This document shows positions 1 to 10,279 of a stretch of 64,000 nucleotides of DNA, in pieces. The position numbers were made by a program, and so were the translations under genes. Origin of the DNA: Podocnemis expansa (taxonomy: Eukaryota; Chordata; Testudines; Podocnemididae); assembly GCA_007922195.1 (NCBI GenBank), contig ML681991.1:46202714-46266713 (forward strand). The letters run 5' to 3'. The first letter of the stretch is position 1; each line of letters opens with the position of its first letter. The notes under the pieces are model-generated. The model saw nothing but the letters and a program-made list of their open reading frames with translations. It made no database searches and was not told the DNA's origin.

Positions 1-551
1 TCTGATCTGCCATTTCCTGAGCTGCAGCCAGAGCTGGCTGGACCAATAAACAAATGAGGCCCTGGCTCAGGGCATCAATTACTTAGGGGCAGCTCAGGCC
101 AGCCAATGGGGCAGGCTCCACTCTCTCGTCCCACCTCTGGGCCAGTCCCCCCCACCTCTAGGGAGGAACAGCTGGTCCAGGGAAAGGGTGAGAGAGCAAA
201 GCCTGGCCTCTGGGTTGACCCACTCCGCCCCTGGGCTGGCTGTTCCCCGCCCTGGGGTAGGGCTCAGCCAGCCTGGAGTGGAGGTAGGCTTCTGTCCCTG
301 TCCCCCCTCCACATCATGCAGGAAGGAGGGAGGTGCAAAATTTAAAGCTGGTTCGGGGCATAAAAGCCCCTTGAGCAAGCCCTGGCTGCAGCAAAGAGCC
401 TTCACCAGTCTTTCAATCACACAGAAGCACACTATGCCACGGTCCTTATGCAGCAGCTCCCTCCTGCAGCAAGCAGGAGGGGAGGCACTGGTCACTTTGA
501 AAGCCCCTGAGGGCCACTTTTAGCTCACGGGCCACAGGTTGGGAACCAGTG
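1..551. other. GC-rich stretch ending in a hAT-type terminus
   Basis: No convincing gene. Short open frames on both strands are not conserved elsewhere in the window. A TATA-like motif (cataaaag) lies near 360. The right edge, 537-551, reads GGTTGGGAACCAGTG, which looks like the right terminus of a hAT-type element; no matching left end is seen, so it may start outside the window. From about 552 the sequence turns into the tail of a CR1 3' end and then the duplicated unit. Confidence 0.4.
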
Positions 552-611
552 GTCTAGATGATCCTAACTGCCCATTTTGACCTTCTACTCTGAGTCTGTG
601 CATTATGAGTA

Positions 612-2660
612 GAAGTGATTCTCAAAGGCATAGCAGACTTTTACCATCAATGTGGCACTTTTCTGTCATGGGGTCTGTTTCCAAAGGCAGTCGAGAGACA
701 GTCCACAGTGAAAGAAGCTCTGTGGCTATCCATTCTGAGACTCTCAGAGGCATGGATTTGGAACATCCCATCCTGTCTGTCTCCAAAAGAGGCCATGCTC
801 ATGGCATCCCTGGACTGCAGGCTCGGGCAAAGGAGAATTAGCACAGGTGCAGTAGTCCTGGCCCCTTCTGGAGGCCACAGGTGTCTACATCATCTCTAGC
901 CCAGGAGAAGGCAAGCAAACACTCTCTAGTCCCAAGCCCTCAACAGGACAGAGTGAATTAGCCATTTCTAGGCCTTGGTAGGGTGGGGCTTTTAAGTAAT
1001 CTCTAGCCCTTTGGTAGATGACTCAGCAGTTTTTTGGTCTAAATGAGGCAAACACACAGTCTATGGATGTTCAAGGCTTTTTAGGATGAAATGTGGTGAC
1101 CACTGCAGGATATTGTGTGAAAGAGAAAGGGGAATGCAGAAACTCCCAACTGCACTGTGTCCGAGCCCAGATCCCTATCAGTGTCAGAGTGGTCTGCCAC
1201 TGCTGCTGTAGGGCTCCAGCTGCAACTTGCTGATGCTGTTACAGGTGACCTGATGGCTGGACTATCATCCAGATACCCTTGATCGCTTCCTTCCGGGTAC
1301 ATGGTCCTTTAGATCAGATTTGGCCTACTTGGGGTACTCTACCAGGGACAGGTTGCATGGCCCTTCAGTGTTGTCAGCTGCTTGCAGGTCTGGAAACACC
1401 TTGGGGTCATCAGAGGATGGCAGCTCCTTCTGGTTGCACCCAACCGGGGACTATTCCCTGTCACAGGCACCTGGCAGCTCCTCTAGGAGCTTGCAGTGGG
1501 CAACATTTCAAGTCGTCAGCAGCAGGCAACCCCAGGAGTTCCTTGGGGACCCAGGCCATCAGCAGCAGCTAGCAGCAAAGGGGTTAGGCTCTGGACAAAG
1601 AGCAGATGTCCTTCTCCACAGCAGCTTGGTCCAGACTGAGCTCCAGGGCTCTCCTTTTATACTTCCTGCTCTGCCCTACTGCTTCCAGTGGAGATGGAGA
1701 GGATGGTTCTGGCTCTGCCCACCTAGGAGAGGACTGCCTGGCCCTGTCTGTGTTTGAGGGAGGTCACCCACCATTGTCACTGGGAGTTAAGCATCCATTT
1801 CCTGTTTGCTGATGCCCAATTACTTTAGATCACTTAAGAAATCTTTTCTGTGATCTTGGAGCCCCACAGTTCTCACTGGTGCCCAGCTCCCCAATCCCTG
1901 CCATGTTCACCATGATGGAGCCATCACTATCTCGTTTGACACCAAAGGTTCCCTTCCAGTTGTAGATAGAAGTAGTTTCAACTCACTGTAGGTTACTTGT
2001 TACCCTGAGGAGTTGGTCCTGTGTGAAGCAAAGCTGCCTGAGAACTCCAGGATTGGTTGGGCATTTGTTCCTGTAGAACTAGCCCTTTCAGGACATATCC
2101 TTGTTTCAGTTTTGTGGATACTCATTGCTACAAATCCCTACCCTATGAACTACATAGATGAGTTAGAGATAGCAGGGTGGTTTCTGTTCTGCAGGTCAAT
2201 GTGTGGGGCCCTTCCACGGTGACCATTTGAAATGCCTGCCCCAGGAATGACCTCAGTTCCACGTGTATCCTGACAACCCCATCGCTGTGTCTAGACACTT
2301 CAAATGCCCCTGGCTTGTGACTGGATCTGTTTGCCCATCCTTGCTGCCTGAAAGGGGTTGATGCTGAAACCAGCTTAGTGTAGCCCTGAGCAGAGCTATA
2401 CAGCTGTTCCAGGGGAAGTGTCAAAAGATCACTGCTGGTGCTTAGCTGTTTGCCTCCAGCCTCTGTGAGCAGACCAGAGATGGTTGGTTTGCTGAGGGAT
2501 ATAGACTCAGAGAGTTGAAGGATAGATGGTGTTCTCTGGGGTTCTGGCAACCCCATGGTAACTTTAATTTGTGGTGGGTGCTGTCAGGACAGGACCCTAT
2601 GGAGACATAGTCATCCAGCTATTAGATGGATTGAAAGAAACAGTTTAACACAAGTGCTCT
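612..2660. repeat. Duplicated unit B, copy 1
   Basis: About 2 kb that recurs, diverged but in the same order and orientation, at 5966-9780 and 20016-22060. Shared landmarks are the 'ggggtctgtttccaaaggca' phrase near 670, a TATA-like box on the minus strand near 1655-1661, and a conserved fossil coding stretch. A CR1 3' tail precedes each copy. The nature of the unit is unknown; an LTR or a decayed duplicated gene are both possible. Confidence 0.7.
1300..1630 (-). pseudogene. Fossil coding stretch of unknown family, copy 1
   Basis: Reading the minus strand downstream of a TATA-like box (TATAAAAGG at about 1661-1653), pieces of open frame match two other copies in the window: MAWVPKELLGLPAADDL and, in another frame, KELPSSDDPKVFPDLQAADN followed by a stop after EYPK. 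Copies at 7420-7770 and 20640-20965 carry the same acidic, leucine- and proline-rich pattern, while neighbouring non-coding sequence aligns less well. Frameshifts and stops make this copy non-functional. I do not recognise the protein. It could also be part of an unidentified retroelement. Confidence 0.4.
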
Positions 2661-2991
2661 AACTACTAAGAAGTCATTTGGCACTTAAAGACTAACAAAT
2701 GTATTTATTGCATGCGCTTTTGTGGGAGAAAATCCTACTTCACCAGACACTTTGAAAACAGTGCAACTTACAGAATGGGAGGAAATAAATGCAGGAAAAT
2801 TTAAGCAGTAGGATCAGGTCACACTGTAACGGCAAATCAAAACAGTTGTAAAGATTTAAACACTGGGGAACAGCATACAGAGAAAGATGAGGCCAAATCA
2901 CCTGTTGTAATGAAAAATCCAAAGTCCCTGTTCAGCCCTGAAGCAGTGAAATAAAATTTGCAAATAAATTTGCTATTAGGAGCTTCTCTTT

Positions 2992-3653
2992 GGGTATGTT
3001 CACACACAGTTCTTATTTCGAAACAACAGGGGTTGTTTTGAAATAAGAACTGCCATGGCCACACGACGTACAGCCATTTCGAAACAAGCAAAGTGCTTGT
3101 TTTGAAATGCAGCCGTTCTGTCGAAACAGCTTAAACCTGCTTTTGTTCCCAAAGGGAGTTGTTTTGAAACAACTCCTTTTGAAACAATGCCAGCGGGACA
3201 TGCTGTTTCAAAACAACAGTTGTTTCAAAACAGCATTTGACCCTTCCTCAGCACCCTGGCCAGCGTGCTGAGGGGTAACCCCTGGCCAGCAGAGGGGGAC
3301 TGCAGGCACCCCCGCCTGAAGCAGCCCAGCTCTTCAGGCAGGGGTGCCTGCAAGGGCTGCAGACACCGGCGGGGTAAAGCGCGGCTGGGCGCTTTACCCT
3401 GCCAGTGCCTGCAGCCCTCTGCAGGCACCCATGGGGTGCAGCGCCCCTCTGCGCTGCACCCTGTGAGTGCCTGCAGTCCCCTCCCCAAGTGAAATAGCAG
3501 GTCCACACTGTGGACCTGCTATTTCACTCCCTTATTTCGAGGACAAGGTTTTTGTTCTTCAACACAGGGTGTTTTGAAATAACACGTTCTTTCAAAACAG
3601 CTTGTTTTGAAACGTCTTGTTTCAAAACAAGCCTGCCCTGTGTGAACATAGCC
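2992..3653. mobile_element. Harbinger-type foldback element
   Basis: The ends GGGTATGTTCACACACAG and GTGTGAACATAGCC are inverted repeats, flanked by TTT on both sides (2989-2991 and 3654-3656). Long arms consist of degenerate TTTCGAAA/TTTTGAAA motifs. The interior (about 3240-3540) is GC-rich and ends in a near-perfect palindrome around 'ctgtggacctgctatttc'. The 3-bp duplication and TIR fit a PIF/Harbinger non-autonomous element. It sits inside a PLE. Confidence 0.75.
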
Positions 3654-3945
3654 TTTGAAGCCTTGATCTGGTATTGATCTGTCTGAGCACCACAATTAGT
3701 AAATCATCAAAGGAGTGATCAGGAAGATTGAAATGTTGATCTACTGGTTTTAGAATGTTGTGATTTCTGATGTCAGATTTGTGCCCATTTATTCTCTTGT
3801 GCAGAGACTGTCCTGTTTGTCCAATTTATAAGGCAGAGGGGCATTTCTGTCACAGGATGGCATAAATCACATTGGTAGATGAGCAGGTGACTGAGCCTTT
3901 GATGGAATAGCTGGCTTGGTTAGGTCCTATTAAGATGTGACCTTA
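3654..3945 (-). pseudogene. PLE GIY-YIG endonuclease fragment
   Basis: Minus-strand translation gives an IGQTGQSLHKRINGHKSDIR stretch followed by PVDQHFNLPDHSFDDLL. This is the YIGQTG...R...H core and the downstream segment of the GIY-YIG nuclease at the C-terminus of Penelope-like reverse transcriptases. The same pattern occurs at 38359-38622 and 62812-63183. Stops and a frameshift disrupt it, and the reverse transcriptase domain is absent. A foldback element at 2992-3653 separates this piece from its own 3' end. Confidence 0.65.
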
Positions 3946-4072
3946 TCCCATTATTTATACTTCCCTGCATTTTTTCCCTCCCATTCTGTAAATTCCCCAT
4001 CTTCAAAGCCTCTGAAGAAGTGAGATTTTCTCCCATGAAACTCATGCAATAAATAAATGTGTTATCTTTTAA

Positions 4073-4588
4073 TGTTATGTCTACACTTAGAAGGTTAGTT
4101 TGAATTAACTTAATTAAAACTAATTAATTTGAACTAATAATGATTTGTTTGAATTAAGTTAATTCAAAGTAACATGGCCCCACTAGAAATTCAGATCAAA
4201 CTAGCATGTCCATGGACAGGACTTGCTAGTTCAGATTAGGAGAGGGGCACTGTGGGAGATGTATCAAGATGCCCCACAAGAAGGGCCATGCCCCCAGCCA
4301 ATATATAGAAAGAAGAAGATACCCTGGCAGGAAGAAGGCAAAAAATTGTTAATTTGAACGGTTAGTTCAAATTAACCTAGCTACACTGAGTTAATTTGAA
4401 CTAATAAGATTGAATTAACCTTTACTTTGAAGTTAAGCGAGGTTTTATGACTTCAAAGTAAGTTTTCATTAATTCAAACTAAGGAATTCCTTAGTCTGAA
4501 TTAATGAAAACCAGTGTGTAGCCATGCATTAAATTAATTTGAAATAATTCTCATTAATTCAAATTAAATTGTAAGTGTAGTCATACCC
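4073..4588. mobile_element. Harbinger-type foldback element (AATTGAA variety)
   Basis: The ends GTTATGTCTACACTTAG and TAAGTGTAGTCATACCC are inverted, with TAA duplicated (4070-4072 and 4589-4591). The arms use AATTGAA/TTAATTCAAA motifs instead of TTTCGAAA. The centre carries 'catgtccatggacaggac', a palindrome also present in sister elements at 27.6, 40.1 and 61.8 kb. Confidence 0.75.
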
Positions 4589-4650
4589 TAAGTGCCACAG
4601 GACTCGTTGTTTGCTGTACTGAACTAGACTAACATGGCTGCCCCTTTGGA

Positions 4651-4974
4651 ACTTATTACCAATGAAGACTTTACTAAAGCTCCAGCACTCACATGTCTGC
4701 AACAGGTTAGTAAAACTCCCCAACCCTCAACCCTCCATAATTACTGGAATTTGGAGTGGCCTTCACCTGAAAATGGCAATGGCTTCCAAATGGCCAGATC
4801 TTCTAGCTGTCATAGGAGGATAAGAAGATATGTCCAAAATGACGTCCCTAAAGAGTACAAGCTTCTCTCCCCCATCCCTTTATTCATGATAGTAGACACC
4901 AACATTTCAAGAAGAAAAACAAAACAAAACAAAACAAAACATTTCCCAGCATGACAGCCTGTTATTCTGTTCAC
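4651..4974. repeat. Duplicated unit C, copy 1
   Basis: This matches 9950-10250 in order: a short phrase on lack of gaps around 'attactgaaat', a 'cccctttatt' phrase, then 'catgtcaagaagaaaa'. The open frame here is not preserved in the other copy, so I do not call a gene. An (AAAAC)n run ends it at about 4917-4940. Confidence 0.6.
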
Positions 4975-4982
4975 CTTTAGTG

Positions 4983-5168
4983 CACTGGTACTCAACTGCT
5001 GTGCTGTGACACAGGCAGTTTTCTTTGAGTGACAGGAGTCACTTGAACTTTACCTGCTGCTGAAGGGGTGGTGGAGTCTTGGTGTTTTGTGCATGGTTTG
5101 TAGCTATGTTGCTGCATGTCACAGTGTCATGACAGCTGTCATGACCCTTGAGGGGTTGAGACCCCCTG
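4983..5168. mobile_element. Short hAT-type element
   Basis: The inverted ends CACTGGTACTCAAC and GGTTGAGACCCCCTG are flanked by an 8-bp duplication with one mismatch: CTTTAGTG (4975-4982) and CTCTAGTG (5169-5176). The 8-bp target duplication and the CA[G/C]NGG...CTCAA ends are typical of hAT MITEs. At 186 bp it has no coding capacity. Confidence 0.75.
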
Positions 5169-5176
5169 CTCTAGTG

Positions 5177-5640
5177 AATTCCTCTTGCAATAGATGCTTC
5201 TTTCCCCTTCTGGGCTCCTAGGTCACTGTGGAGCCTGCTTCTTTCCCCTTCTGGGCTCCTAGGTCACTCCTAGGCCATTATTTAGGATAACAGCCCATAT
5301 CTCACTTCTTGCCACTTGCTACTATATATATATAGTTCCTTACATAGGACAGAGAGTTTCTCTCCTCCCCCATGCTTTGTGTCACCATTTACACACCCTC
5401 ACACAGCTTTACCCCCTTTTCCATTCCCTCTGTTGCTCACTTGGTAACGTAACCTCCCCTTTATTGCCCTTCCACTTTGGTGGCTATCTATTGGTTGGCT
5501 TCACTGAATCTTTCCTGTTCCTCTGCCCTCTTGTGATCATAAATAACATAACTGCATCTTTCTTCTCTTCCTACCTACAGCTCAATGTGTGCTAAGTTAG
5601 ATGATAGATATCGGGAAACAAAGCTTACTACAGACTGATT
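5177..5640. repeat. Duplicated unit A, copy 1
   Basis: This is homologous to 18959-19640, sharing phrases such as 'cccttctgggctcctaggtc' and 'acctactgctca'. Within it, 5195-5227 is tandemly repeated at 5236-5268 with a 41-bp period. The other copy of the unit has this motif only once, so the small duplication is private to this copy. Confidence 0.65.
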
Positions 5641-5649
5641 GTTACCTTA

Positions 5650-5965
5650 GTATTTACAACAGGATTCTTTCCAGGCGTCTGGCTGGTGAGTCTTGTCCAC
5701 TTGCTTAGGTTCAGGAGGGAATTTTTTCCAAAGGGAGCTTGGCAGAGGGCCTGGGAGTCCTCTGTCTCATGGAGCATGGGACACTGGCTGATGGATTCTG
5801 TACCTTGGAGTCTTTAAATCTTCATTTGTAAACTTCAGCAGTTCAGTTTTAGGTTAGGGGGTCTGTTACAAGAGTGGGTGGTTGAGGTTCTGTGGCCTGC
5901 AATGTGCAGGTCAGAATAGGTGATCATAATGGTCACTTCTGACCTTATAATCTGAGTTTGAGTTT
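5650..5965 (+). mobile_element. CR1 LINE 3' end, sense
   Basis: This is recognisable CR1 3' sequence: 'ccaggcgtctggctggtgag', then 'gtggcctgcaatgtgcaggt', 'gatcataatggtcacttctg' and a terminal phrase ending in 'tgagtttgag'. The same insertion exists at 19655-20015 in front of unit B copy 3. The CR1 insertion therefore predates that duplication. Confidence 0.75.
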
Positions 5966-7419
5966 TTGAGCAGCAGAGACTTTCAAAAGCATAGTATAGT
6001 TTTCCCATTAATCCAGTGCTTTTCTATCTATGTGGGTGTTTGTTTCCAAAAGCAATGCAGAGATTTAGCCCACAGTAAGAGAAGCTTATTGGCTATTATG
6101 GTTGCAAATCTCAAAGGTGATGGAGGGAGTCTAGGGCATTGCTCTGTCCCTTTATGTCTGTCTCAAAGGGAGGTCAGCCCCATGGTGATCCTGTGACTGC
6201 AGGCTCAATCAAAGGAGAATTAGTGGGGACAGAGAGGCCATGGCCCCCTTTTGAATGTCACAGGTGCCCACATCATGTCTAGCCTTAGGAAGGATGAGCA
6301 AACAATCTATAGTTCCAAGCAGAAGCATAACCAGAACTGATTTTTTGGTAGGGCCTATGGCTGACATGGGTGAGCACAAGCCTTGTGTCATAAGTGAAAT
6401 TGAGGCTGATAGACATGCAGAATAAGTTGCTTAAAATCTGACTGGGGGTACCTGCTTTCCAAATGGGTGGGCCATGGCCCAGTGAGGCCCACCCAAAGCT
6501 ACTGACCTACTCCCATGCGGCAGGCAGGATAGGGTGAGTTAACTGCTTCTAGCCCTCTGATACGTGAGCTGGCAGTCTACAGGCGGCAGCCTTCATACAA
6601 GTTCCAAGGTTTCTAACCAGTTGTAAAATTACAGACAATTCTTAAAAAAACATAAAAATAAAAATAAAAATAATAAAAAAAGCATTTACTGATGTCCATA
6701 ATTCAAGACAAATATCCATATAAGTCTATCCCTCAGTTACCAGTATGAAGCCTGATGCAAAGAGCAGAGCCTGCGGCCGAAAGGGCTGTTGCCATAGTAA
6801 GAGTTACAGCTGACATTGCCCTTTTAGAAGTCATTGAAAGCCTGGAGCAGCTGCTGCTCTGTCTTTTAAGCCTCCTGCTGCTGAATTTTCCTGTGATGAC
6901 AGGTTTCCTTCAATGGTGGGGGCCACTTTCATTTAATCTGCCACCAGAAGACCTTGGGGTCAGGAGAAACTTGGTAGTGTGGGGAGCCTGGGTGCCAGGG
7001 TGGGGTGAGGGAACCTACTTTTAGTGCTGTCTGTAAAAGATTAGTCTTTCCACAAAAATCCTCAACCTCCTCAGTAAATACTAAAATGGAATGTTAGCAA
7101 CCCTGCAGGGCAGTTAAATAGTCCCTAGCACTGTGCAACGCAAGTTGGCAGTCTCTGGGCAAGAGCTAGGCAAACAAACAGGCTCTATCCATTCAAGGCT
7201 TTACAGACAGTGTTGAGGCAACCATCCCGGGGCAGTGTGGGAAAGGGGAGGGGGACACAGGTCTTCCCAAATTCAGTGCATCCCAGCTCAGGTCGCTATC
7301 GGTGACAGAGTGGTTTACCACTGGATCTGTGGCATTGCAGAGGCAACTTGATGACACAGCTGCAGGCTGCTGTACTGCTGTCCATCATCCCCGGGCTATT
7401 TACCCCCCCATACACTTTC

Positions 7420-7770
7420 CCTGGAGTATGTGGTCCCTGGTCAGTTCTGGCCTCCTTGGGGTACTCTGCCAGGTTGTACGGCTCTTCTCCTTCATGATTT
7501 TGTGACAGGTCCAGAAAATCCTTGAGGTCCTCTGTGGATGGCATCTTCTCCAGGTCGAATCCAGCAGGGGTTTCTTCCCCATTATAGGCAGCTGGCAGCT
7601 CCTCTAGAACTTGGCAGTGGGCAGCACGTCCAGATCACAAGAATCAGGCAGTTTTGGCAGTTCCTTGGGGCTCTGGGCACCTACCCCTCCTCAGCAAGAT
7701 AATAATCAGTCTGGGACCCCAGAGGGAAGAGAGGTCCTTTCCTCTGGCAGTTCAGCCCAGACTGAGCAAC
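7420..7770 (-). pseudogene. Fossil coding stretch of unknown family, copy 2
   Basis: Minus-strand pieces align with copies 1 and 3: SPKELPKLPDSCDLDVLPTA, then, after a frame change, STEDLKDFLDLSQNHEGEEP and YNLAEYPKEARTDQGPHTPG. The upstream TATA-like box has decayed to 'tatgaaagg' (about 7787-7779). A stop after AKF and shifts between segments break the frame. The family is unknown. The shared pattern KELPxL..DL.VLPTA across three copies is the evidence that this was once coding. Confidence 0.4.
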
Positions 7771-7844
7771 AATGTTCTCCTTTCATACTTCCTGCCCTGC
7801 CCTCCCACTTCTGGTGAGAGGAATAGGAAGGTTTCCTGGCCCCT

Positions 7845-8165
7845 TTGCCAGGGCCTCCCCGGCCCCGCCATCCTCCCATTGCCAGGGTTCCTGGCCCTGC
7901 CACCAGCCTTTTTGGGGACTCCCCAGCCCTGCCATGGGCCCCGCTGGGGTCCCTGGCCTAGCCATGGTCACTGAGGCGTCCCCAGCCCTGCAGAAGTCCC
8001 TGCTGTCCCCCTTGCAGGGGCTTCCCTGGCCCTCCTGTAGTCCCCACTACTGGCCCTGCTGCCAGCCTTGCCGGGGCCTCCCCAGCCTCGGAGAGGCTCC
8101 TGCTGCCTTTTCAGCCAGGGCCCCCAGCCCAGCTGCCAGCCCCGCCATGCCCTGTGAGGGCCCCT
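7845..8165. repeat. GC-rich imperfect minisatellite
   Basis: A run of loosely repeated 'ccctggccctgcc' and 'ccccagccctgcc' phrases gives open frames on both strands. Those frames are composition artefacts. The corresponding places in unit B copies 1 (about 1700-1760) and 3 (about 21060-21120) are short, so the expansion is specific to this copy. Confidence 0.55.
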
Positions 8166-9038
8166 GACCCCAGGGCAGGTGGCAGTCACTGGTGTTCTTA
8201 GTAGGTGGAACAAACCTGCAGCAGCCAGGTTCATTGCAGGGCCTCACTCCTGTTGGGTCTGGGCAGCTGCCCACGCTGCCCACCCACTCAGTCCGCCTAT
8301 GTCCATTTCCCATTTGAAAGGGATTCTGGTGTCCAGTTCCATTAGGTCACTTGGCAAATCCTTTCTGAGGTCTTGGAACCCAAGAGTTCGCACAGCGCCC
8401 ACCTTCCCAGACCCTCTCCAAGCCCTGATGTGTCCCTGATGATGGTGCAAGCATTACCATGTTTGACACCGCAGGTGTTGTGGCAGTTGCTAGCTGGTAG
8501 CTGCTTCATTTTGCTTTAGGCTACCTAGTGTCCTGTGTAGCCATATGTGCATGCAGGAGAGCCGTCTGAGGCCCCTGGGCCAGGATGGGCACCTGTGCCC
8601 TGAGAACTAGCCCTCTTGCAATGCACCCTGCTGCAGTGAGTTTGAAGACCCTCATTCTGGCAGGCCCCTCCCTTTGAACTGCTAATTGCAGCTGCAGGTA
8701 AGAGAGTGTGTTCTGCCATGCAGGGCTAAGTGCAGGGTCCCTCACTGGTAACCACTGACTAGGCCTGGCCTCTGTTCTACGTGTGCCTTGGAAAATGCCC
8801 ATTTGGACCCAGACAGTCCAAGTGCCTCTGTGCCATTACTCAGTCTCTGTTTGCCCAGCCTTCCTGACTCTAAGGGCATGTAACTTTGCCAGTGCTGGAC
8901 TGAGCTAGATGTCCTGAGAAGAGAGAGAAATCTGTTCTCGGACAAATGTTCAGAGGTCACGGCTACTGCTTGACTGTTTCCTTTGGTATGTGTGAGCTCA
9001 ACAGAGGTGTCTAGTTTGCAAAGTGATATAGACTCCTA

Positions 9039-9606
9039 GGCTATGTCCACACTGCCACAGATATTGTGAAATAGTTATTTTGAAATAACTATTTTGAATT
9101 TTTTGAAAAACTTATTTTGAATTTATTATTTCCAAATAAGAGTCTAGAGATGACTCTATTTCAGAATAAGGTAGGAGTTCTTATTTTGAAATAGAAAGTC
9201 TTTGCTAGACTTTCTGTGTCAAAAAAAGAAAAAAAAAAGCAATGTAAAGTATAGGTCTATTAGTTTGAAAAAAAAAAAAAAAAGCCAATGCCATGGCTTG
9301 GAATGGCTTTGTTTTTCAAAATACGTATTTTGAAAGAATCAATATTTCAAAATAAATCCAGGTTTTAGTATTTCAAACTAGTGCTTTGTTATCTGCTTAA
9401 TATGCAGAAGGTCCCGGGTTCAATTCCCAGGGGGTTGGACTCAATGATCTCATGAGGTCCCTTCCAACCCTATGATTCTATTCTATTCTATTTTGAAATA
9501 ACAAAGCACTTTATTTCATAATACCAAAATGTCTGCATGGACAGGCATAAAACTTTTTCAGAATAAGCCTCATTCTTTTGAAAGAACTTTGCAGTGTAGA
9601 CATGCC
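9039..9606. mobile_element. Harbinger-type foldback element split by a SINE
   Basis: The left end GGCTATGTCCACACTG is inverted to CAGTGTAGACATGCC. The arms are TTTTGAAATA motifs. The inner arms 'agtgctttgttat' (about 9380) and 'ataacaaagcact' (about 9500) pair, and a SINE lies exactly between them. The equivalent site at about 21885 in unit B copy 3 is empty. The flanking triplets do not match cleanly here. Confidence 0.65.
9388..9494 (+). mobile_element. tRNA-headed SINE with CR1-like tail
   Basis: The head has an anticodon arm, CTGC-TTAATAT-GCAG, and a T arm with the B-box-like GGGTTCAATTCCC. The 7-nt loop gives anticodon AAT, as in tRNA-Ile. The tail is 'gaggtcccttccaaccctat' followed by (ATTCT)n repeats, the terminal signature of CR1 LINEs. 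This suggests mobilisation by CR1 machinery. The 5' part of the tRNA region (A box) is missing or degenerate. Confidence 0.65.
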
Positions 9607-9774
9607 GCTTGACTTGAAGGGCAGGAGGTGTTACATGGGGTCCTGCCAACTCAAAGCTCATGGTGACTTTAATGTGTGGTAGGTGATGTTAGAATATAAG
9701 CCCTATAGAGAAACAGCCATCCAGCTAATAGATGGACTGACAGAAACAGTATAACATGAGTTCAAAAGGGGTAA

Positions 9775-9935
9775 CTTTCTTGTCCAGTCCAGCAAAACAA
9801 ACAAGGAGGCTGATGGCACCTGAAAGACTAACAGGACTTCAAGCATCTGATAAAAGCTCAGGCAGTTAATAAATTTGTTAGTCTTTTAAGGACCACCAGT
9901 CTCCTTGTTTTTTTTTTTGTTTGTTTGTTTTTTTT
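9775..9935. mobile_element. Short PLE inverted pair
   Basis: The left arm runs 'gtccagtccagcaaaacaaa' to 'gaaagactaacagg' (minus-oriented 3' end). The right arm 'aaatttgttagtctttta' to 'agtctccttg' is the plus-oriented 3' end. The middle has lost the ribozyme-like stem. The right arm is followed by a T-rich run. Confidence 0.6.
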
Positions 9936-9949
9936 AGTATAATTCAAAT

Positions 9950-10250
9950 TTTCTTACCACACAGCTAGACTTAGGCTCAAGCACACACTCACCCACAACA
10001 GATTAGTAAAATACCCCAACTATCTGTAATTACTGAAATCTGAGGTGTCTTTCAAGCGAAAACAGTGATGGCTTTCTGATTGGCCTGATATTCTAACTGT
10101 TGCTTGAGGATCCAGAAGATGTGTGCAAGGGGAGATCCCTGGAGTGTCCAAGATTCTCCCCCCAGCCCCTTTATTACTTGTTAGTAGACAGTTACATGTC
10201 AAGAAGAAAATAAAATGAAACATTTGTTGAGCTAAGATTATCAAGCTAAA
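9950..10250. repeat. Duplicated unit C, copy 2
   Basis: The second copy of 4651-4974; see there. No conserved reading frame is seen between the two. Confidence 0.55.
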
Positions 10251-10279
10251 CCCAGGGGCACCAAAGGTTTTTTTTTAAT

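Larger units (their letters stand above)
2672..4650. mobile_element. PLE, inverted pair, with two nested foldback elements
   Basis: The left part (2672-2991 and 3654-3945) is a Penelope-like element on the minus strand. The right part (3946-4072 and 4589-4650) is the same 3' end on the plus strand, finishing in 'ctaacatggctgcccctttg'. Both outer edges are therefore the element's 3' terminus. Two Harbinger-type elements (2992-3653 and 4073-4588) interrupt it. The duplicated TAA around the second one restores the expected PLE phrase 'ctttaagtgcc'. Confidence 0.65.
5966..9780. repeat. Duplicated unit B, copy 2 (expanded)
   Basis: Homologous to 612-2660 and 20016-22060 but longer. It has gained GC-rich imperfect repeats at 7845-8165 and a foldback element at 9039-9606. 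The unit ends in the shared phrase 'gacagaaacagtataaca' near 9735-9755, just before a PLE insertion. Confidence 0.65.

Noticed and set aside
3013..3201. Frames rich in FETT, FRNN, SKQ repeats (also at 11446, 29572, 50572, 55469, 56843)
   Set aside because: They are translations of the TTTCGAAACAA arms of foldback elements and appear on both strands. There is no coding selection.
7654..8313. Overlapping proline- and glycine-rich frames on both strands
   Set aside because: GC-rich minisatellite composition lowers stop frequency. The other two unit B copies do not preserve them.
9388..9440. Possible tRNA-Ile gene
   Set aside because: Only the anticodon and T arms are present; the acceptor stem and D arm are missing and a CR1-like tail follows. 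It is a SINE.
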